Shown: piece by piece, positions 59,459 through 64,000 of the stretch
How the letters are laid out: each line of letters opens with the position of its first letter
Numbering within the stretch: position 1 is the stretch's first letter
Assembly: GCA_031253795.1 (NCBI GenBank)
Contig: JAIRVR010000031.1
Location: forward strand, 62,001-126,000
DNA length: 64,000 nucleotides
Reading direction: 5' to 3'
From: Burkholderiaceae bacterium
Lineage (GTDB): Bacteria; Pseudomonadota; Gammaproteobacteria; Burkholderiales; Burkholderiaceae_C
Program-made: the position numbers and the translations under genes
The notes under the pieces: model-generated
Database searches by the model: none
What the model was told of the DNA's origin: nothing
What the model saw: the letters and a program-made list of their open reading frames with translations, nothing else

Positions 59459-59474
59459 TGCGAGATGCGTGCCA
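59459..59474 (-). promoter_or_regulatory. sigma54 (-24/-12) promoter candidate of the Rtc operon
   Basis: Minus strand TGGCACGCATCTCGCA versus TGGCACG-N4-TTGCA: one mismatch, correct GG-GC spacing, upstream of tRNA-like RNAs and slipin. Confidence 0.82.
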
Positions 59475-59604
59475 GCCTGGCTGCAGACGCCGAAAGAATC
59501 ACCACTTCATTGATTTCATTGAGAAAAAATCTCAAGCCCTGTTTTCCATCTCCCATCCGCATCCCATGCAAACTAGAATTTCAGCTATTCAATTAGATAA
59601 AAAC

Positions 59605-61224
59605 ATGGAAAAGAAAAAAGTCGTCATCGGTTTTCTGGGCACGCAGCTGGATTCCGGTCGTGGCGCGGGGCGCTGGGAGAAATGGCGGCCCACCGTCTCC
59701 CTGGTGCAACGCGAGGATCTGGTCGTGGAACGGCTGGAGCTGCTGTACACGCTGCCCCACCAGGCCCTGGCGCAGCTGGTGCGCGACGACATTGCCACGG
59801 CATCGCCCGAGACCACGGTGAACCTCGTGCCCATGGACATTGCCGATCCATGGGACTTCGGCGAGGTCTATGCGCGGCTGTTCGACTGGACACAGGCCTA
59901 CCGCTTCGATCCAGAGCGCGAGGAATACTGGACCCACATCACCACGGGCACGCACGTGGCACAGATCTGCCTGTTCCTGCTGGTGGAGTCCCGCCGCATT
60001 CCCGGGGTGCTGGCCCAGACCTCGCCGCCCCGGCGCCAGCGCATGGGCGAGCCGGGCAGCTATGCGCTGATCGACCTGGACCTGTCGCGCTACGACGTGA
60101 TCGCCCAGCGTTTCGGCGCCGAGCAAAGCGAGGCCGTGCAATTCCTGAAAAGCGGCATCGCCACGCGCAATGCGGGCTTCAACGCGCTGATCGACGAGGT
60201 CGAGCGCGTGGCGGTGCGCTCGCGCGCACCCATCCTGCTCACGGGGCCCACGGGCGCTGGCAAGTCCCATCTGGCGCGGCGCATGTACGAGCTCAAGAAG
60301 GCCAGGCACCAGGTGCAGGGCGATTTCGTCGAGGTCAATTGCGCCACGCTGCGGGGCGATGGCGCGGCCTCGGTGCTGTTCGGCCACAAAAAGGGGGCGT
60401 TCACAGGCGCCGCCGCCGACCGTGCCGGCCTGCTGCGCAGCGCCCACCAGGGCGTGCTGTTCCTGGACGAAATCGGCGAACTGGGCCTGGACGAGCAGGC
60501 CATGCTGCTCAAGGCGGTGGAGGAAAAGCGCTTCTACCCCATGGGCAGCGACCGCGAGGTCAGCAGTGATTTCCAGTTGATCGCTGGCACGCACCGGGAC
60601 CTGCGCGTCGATGTGTCACAGGGGCGTTTCCGCGAGGACTTGTTCGCGCGCATCAATCTCTGGTCCTATGTCCTGCCCGGGCTGGCCGCGCGCCCCGAGG
60701 ACATAGAGCCCAACATGGACCATTTGCTCGCACGTTCGGCCGACGAGAGCGGCCAGGTGGCGCGCTTCAACCTGGAGGCCCGCAAACGCTATCTGCGCTT
60801 TGCGCGATCGCCCGAAGCGCTGTGGAGCGGCAACTTTCGCGATCTGTCGGCCAGCATGACCCGGCTGGCCACGCTGGCCGACGCGGGCCGCATTTCCACG
60901 GCCCTGGTCGATGCCGAGATCCAGCGCCTGAAGTGGCTATGGCAAAGAGGCGATGCGATGGAGACCGCCGGCGCCTTCGCCAGCCTTCCAACCCCGCTGT
61001 CCGCCGAAGCTCTGGAAGGCATGGATTTGTTCGACCGCATGCAGCTCGAAGCCGTGCTGAGCGTGTGTCGGCAATCGCCTTCGCTGTCCGATGCAGGGCG
61101 CCGCCTGTTTGACAAGTCGCGCACCCAGCGCAGCGTGGTCAACGATGCCGACCGCCTGCGCAAATACCTGCTGAAGTTCGGTCTCCACTGGAGCGACGTG
61201 TCCGGCCGAAAGCCGGCGCCGTGA
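59605..61224 (+). CDS. rtcR: RtcR, sigma54-dependent activator with N-terminal CARF-like domain
   Basis: MEKKKVVIGFLGTQLDSGRGAGRWEKWRPTVSLVQREDLVVERLELLY...LLTGPTGAGKSHLARRMYELKKARHQVQGDFVEVNCATLRGD...FGHKKGAFTGAAADRAGLL. Confidence 0.96.
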   Translation: MEKKKVVIGFLGTQLDSGRGAGRWEKWRPTVSLVQREDLVVERLELLYTLPHQALAQLVRDDIATASPETTVNLVPMDIADPWDFGEVYARLFDWTQAYRFDPEREEYWTHITTGTHVAQICLFLLVESRRIPGVLAQTSPPRRQRMGEPGSYALIDLDLSRYDVIAQRFGAEQSEAVQFLKSGIATRNAGFNALIDEVERVAVRSRAPILLTGPTGAGKSHLARRMYELKKARHQVQGDFVEVNCATLRGDGAASVLFGHKKGAFTGAAADRAGLLRSAHQGVLFLDEIGELGLDEQAMLLKAVEEKRFYPMGSDREVSSDFQLIAGTHRDLRVDVSQGRFREDLFARINLWSYVLPGLAARPEDIEPNMDHLLARSADESGQVARFNLEARKRYLRFARSPEALWSGNFRDLSASMTRLATLADAGRISTALVDAEIQRLKWLWQRGDAMETAGAFASLPTPLSAEALEGMDLFDRMQLEAVLSVCRQSPSLSDAGRRLFDKSRTQRSVVNDADRLRKYLLKFGLHWSDVSGRKPAP

Positions 61225-61246
61225 GAGCGCATGCACTCCCGGACGA

Positions 61247-62854
61247 CTACAGCGCCTTGCGCAGCGTGGTCGGCGGTATCTTGAGCAGCTCGCGGTACTT
61301 GGCCACGGTGCGGCGCGCGCACTCGATGCCCTGCTCCTTGAGCATGTCGGCCAGCTGGTTGTCGGACAGCGGTTTCTTGGGGTCCTCGGCGGCGACGAAC
61401 TGCTTGATCAGGGCCCGCACGGCCGTGCTGGACGCGTTGCCGCCAGCCTCCGTGCCCAGGCCCGAACCGAAGAAGTACTTGAGCTCGTAGGTGCCCTGGG
61501 GCGTGGACATGTACTTGGCCGTGGTCACGCGGCTGATGGTCGATTCGTGCAGGCCCAGGGCATCGGCGATGTCGCGCAGCACCAGCGGGCGCATGGCCAG
61601 CTCGCCATGCACGAAGAAGTTCTTCTGCCGCTCCACGATGGCCTGTGAGACACGCAGGATGGTGTCGAAGCGCTGCTGTATGTTCTTGATGAACCAGCGC
61701 GCCTCCTGCAGCCGCTGCTGCAACGCGGCATGGCCTTCGCTGCCGCGGTGGCCGCGCAGGGCGCTGGCATAGATGTCGTGCACGCGCAGCTTGGGCATGA
61801 CCTCGGGATTGAGCTGGACCGTGAAGTCCATGCGACCGCCGCTGCGCACGGGGCGCACGATGACATCGGGCACCACGATCTGGCGCTGCACATCGGCAAA
61901 GCGCCGGCCTGGCCGAGGCTCCAGGCGCGCGATCAGTGCCAGCGCCTCGCGCAGGCGCTCCTCGCGCGCACTGCACAGGCTGGCCAGCTTGCGCAGGTCG
62001 CGCCGCGCCAGCAGGTCCATGGGCTGGTTGCAGACGTCGATGGCCGTACGCAGTGTGGCCATGGCCTCTTCGTCCTCGCCCTCGCGCTCGGCATCGGCCA
62101 GGCGGTCGCGCAGTTGCAGCTGCAGGCATTCGGCCAGGTCGCGCGCGCCCACGCCCACGGGCTCCAGGCTTTGCAGCAGGCGCAGCGCCACGGTGAAGCG
62201 GTGGACCAGCTCCTCGCATTCCTCAAGATCATCGCCAGCCAGGCCCCGGGCCAGCTCTTCCAGCGGGTCTTCCAGGTAGCCGTCGTCGTTGAGGTTCTCG
62301 ATCAGAAAGCGCAGGGCCGCACGATCCACCTCGCCCAGGCGCAGCGTCATGGCCTGGCGGTGCAGGTAATCGGTCAGGCTTTCGCCGCTGCGCGCCAGTT
62401 CAGTGGCATCGGTCTCGTCATCATCGCCCTGGCCGCGCGTGCGGCTGGTGGGGGCATCACTGCCCCAGTCACGATCGTCCGATGCGGAGGACGATGGACC
62501 ATCCCCGTCCCAGCTCATGGACTCCGCCGTGCCCGAGGTCTCGGCGGCCTCTGCGCCTGCAGCCTCCGCGGAGGACTCCCAGTCCGCACTGGCCGAAGCG
62601 GAATCGGAACGGCCTTCCTGGTAGCCATCCAGGGCTTCGGCACCGGCCGGTGCGGGCTCGGGTTCGGGGCTGGAGCCCGCCGTTGCGTGGTCGCCTTCGT
62701 CGTTGGCCAACTCCAGAAAGGGGTTGTCGCCCAGCATCTGCTCGACTTCCTGCGCCAGCTCCAGCGTGGACAGTTGCAGCAGCTGTATGGATTGCTGCAG
62801 CTGGGGTGTGAGCGAAAGATGCTGGGATACGCGCAGCGCGAGTCCGGGCTTCAA
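61247..62854 (-). CDS. rpoN: RNA polymerase sigma-54 factor
   Basis: MKPGLALRVSQHLSLTPQLQQSIQLLQLSTLELAQEVEQML...ESTISRVTTAKYMSTPQGTYELKYFF...ARRTVAKYRELLKIPP. Confidence 0.97.
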   Translation of the reverse strand: MKPGLALRVSQHLSLTPQLQQSIQLLQLSTLELAQEVEQMLGDNPFLELANDEGDHATAGSSPEPEPAPAGAEALDGYQEGRSDSASASADWESSAEAAGAEAAETSGTAESMSWDGDGPSSSASDDRDWGSDAPTSRTRGQGDDDETDATELARSGESLTDYLHRQAMTLRLGEVDRAALRFLIENLNDDGYLEDPLEELARGLAGDDLEECEELVHRFTVALRLLQSLEPVGVGARDLAECLQLQLRDRLADAEREGEDEEAMATLRTAIDVCNQPMDLLARRDLRKLASLCSAREERLREALALIARLEPRPGRRFADVQRQIVVPDVIVRPVRSGGRMDFTVQLNPEVMPKLRVHDIYASALRGHRGSEGHAALQQRLQEARWFIKNIQQRFDTILRVSQAIVERQKNFFVHGELAMRPLVLRDIADALGLHESTISRVTTAKYMSTPQGTYELKYFFGSGLGTEAGGNASSTAVRALIKQFVAAEDPKKPLSDNQLADMLKEQGIECARRTVAKYRELLKIPPTTLRKAL

Positions 62855-62896
62855 GCGTTGATTCCTTTGCGCAGACAGGCGGGACCGTGCATGGTG

Positions 62897-63664
62897 CTAC
62901 ATCCGGAAATGTTCGCCGAGGTAGACGCGCCGCACTTCGGCGTTGTCCACGATCTCCTCGGGCGTACCCTGGGCCAGCACATGGCCGTCGCTGATGATGA
63001 AGGCATGGTCGCAAATGCCCAGCGTCTCGCGCACGTTGTGGTCGGTGATGAGCACGCCGATGCCGCGGGCCTTGAGAAAGCCGATGATGCGCTGGATCTC
63101 GATCACGGCAATGGGGTCGATGCCGGCGAAGGGCTCGTCCAGCAGGATGAAGCGCGGCTGCGTGGCCAAGGCACGCGCGATCTCGACACGCCGGCGCTCG
63201 CCGCCCGACAGCGCCAGCGCGGGCGAGGCGCGCAAATGCTCCACGCGCAGCTCCTGCAGCAGAGCGGTCAGCCGCTCCTCGATGACGCTGCGCGCCAGCG
63301 GCTGGCCCTGCTCGTCCTTTTGCAGCTCCAGCACGGCGCGCACATTGTCCTCGACGCTGAGCTTGCGGAAGATCGAGGCTTCCTGCGGCAGATAGGACAG
63401 GCCCAGGCGGGAACGCTGGTGTATGGGCATGCCGCCAACGGGCTGGCCATCGATGTAGATCTCACCGCCATCACCGCGCACCAGGCCGACGATCATGTAG
63501 AACGAAGTGGTCTTGCCCGCGCCATTGGGGCCCAGCAGGCCGACGACCTCGCCTTTTTCCACGGACAGCGAAACATCCTTCACCACCTTGCGGCTGCCGT
63601 AGGACTTGGCCAGATGGCGGGCTTCCAGACAGCTGCCGGAACCGGTGCGCGGCGCGGCACTCAT
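62897..63664 (-). CDS. lptB: LPS export ABC transporter ATP-binding protein
   Basis: [27 protein letters not shown]...[20 protein letters not shown]...[36 protein letters not shown]. Confidence 0.96.
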   Translation of the reverse strand: MSAAPRTGSGSCLEARHLAKSYGSRKVVKDVSLSVEKGEVVGLLGPNGAGKTTSFYMIVGLVRGDGGEIYIDGQPVGGMPIHQRSRLGLSYLPQEASIFRKLSVEDNVRAVLELQKDEQGQPLARSVIEERLTALLQELRVEHLRASPALALSGGERRRVEIARALATQPRFILLDEPFAGIDPIAVIEIQRIIGFLKARGIGVLITDHNVRETLGICDHAFIISDGHVLAQGTPEEIVDNAEVRRVYLGEHFRM

Positions 63665-64000
63665 CGCTTGCCACCGTCCAGGCTGTCGCTGGGCTGCAGC
63701 GGGGCGCCCGGCGTGGCCGGCGCACGCGGCTGCGCACCGGGTGTACCGTCCTTGGGCGCGAGCACGGCGCGCACGCGCCCCCCCTGCCCAGCCGTGGAGC
63801 TGGGCTGGCCACCGCTGGTCTTCTGGCCATCCACGGTGAACACGTCGGTGAGGTTGTTGTAGACGATGATGGAGCCGGTGATCTCGTCGCTGAGCTGGCC
63901 GCCGCGGTAGCGCCTGAGTTCGCCACGGCGAATGAACTTGACGAGGTCGGCCTTGCCGTCGTACTCGATGACCTCGCCCTCGCCCTCGACGAATTCCTCG
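63661..64000 (-). CDS. lptA: LPS transport periplasmic protein LptA (C-terminal part, truncated by window)
   Basis: [59 protein letters not shown]...; ATGA overlap with lptB. Confidence 0.9.
   Translation of the reverse strand, partial: EEFVEGEGEVIEYDGKADLVKFIRRGELRRYRGGQLSDEITGSIIVYNNLTDVFTVDGQKTSGGQPSSTAGQGGRVRAVLAPKDGTPGAQPRAPATPGAPLQPSDSLDGGKR

Overview
The window is high-GC chromosomal DNA that looks like a betaproteobacterium (Comamonadaceae/Delftia-Comamonas-like, judged from protein style and composition; inferred). Left part: housekeeping genes (rpe, apaG, thiL, pgpA, pncC-like) and a catabolic region with three orphan Bug/TctC receptors, AtuA-like proteins, acyl-CoA metabolism genes, two IclR regulators and a P450-reductase-ferredoxin fusion. 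Centre and right: an RNA-repair (Rtc) locus. It holds rtcR, a sigma54-type promoter, tRNA-like RNAs, a slipin, a hypothetical protein, rtcB and rtcA. rtcB is cut in two, inside the codons for its conserved GVDIGCGMM motif, by a ~17 kb mobile element (about 40013..56988). The element has a Tn554-like module of three tyrosine recombinases plus a small coiled-coil protein, the middle recombinase looking catalytically degraded. Its cargo includes (i) a translationally coupled three-gene operon resembling an ABC-three-component conflict system with a Rad50-like zinc-hook ATPase and (ii) a translationally coupled large serine recombinase-ParB-ParB operon. Other notable items: a guanidine-II (mini-ykkC) riboswitch candidate upstream of sugE, a response regulator lacking the phospho-acceptor Asp, a decayed TonB receptor, and a 25-aa small-protein gene with its own terminator. 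All family calls come from reading the sequence; no searches were run.
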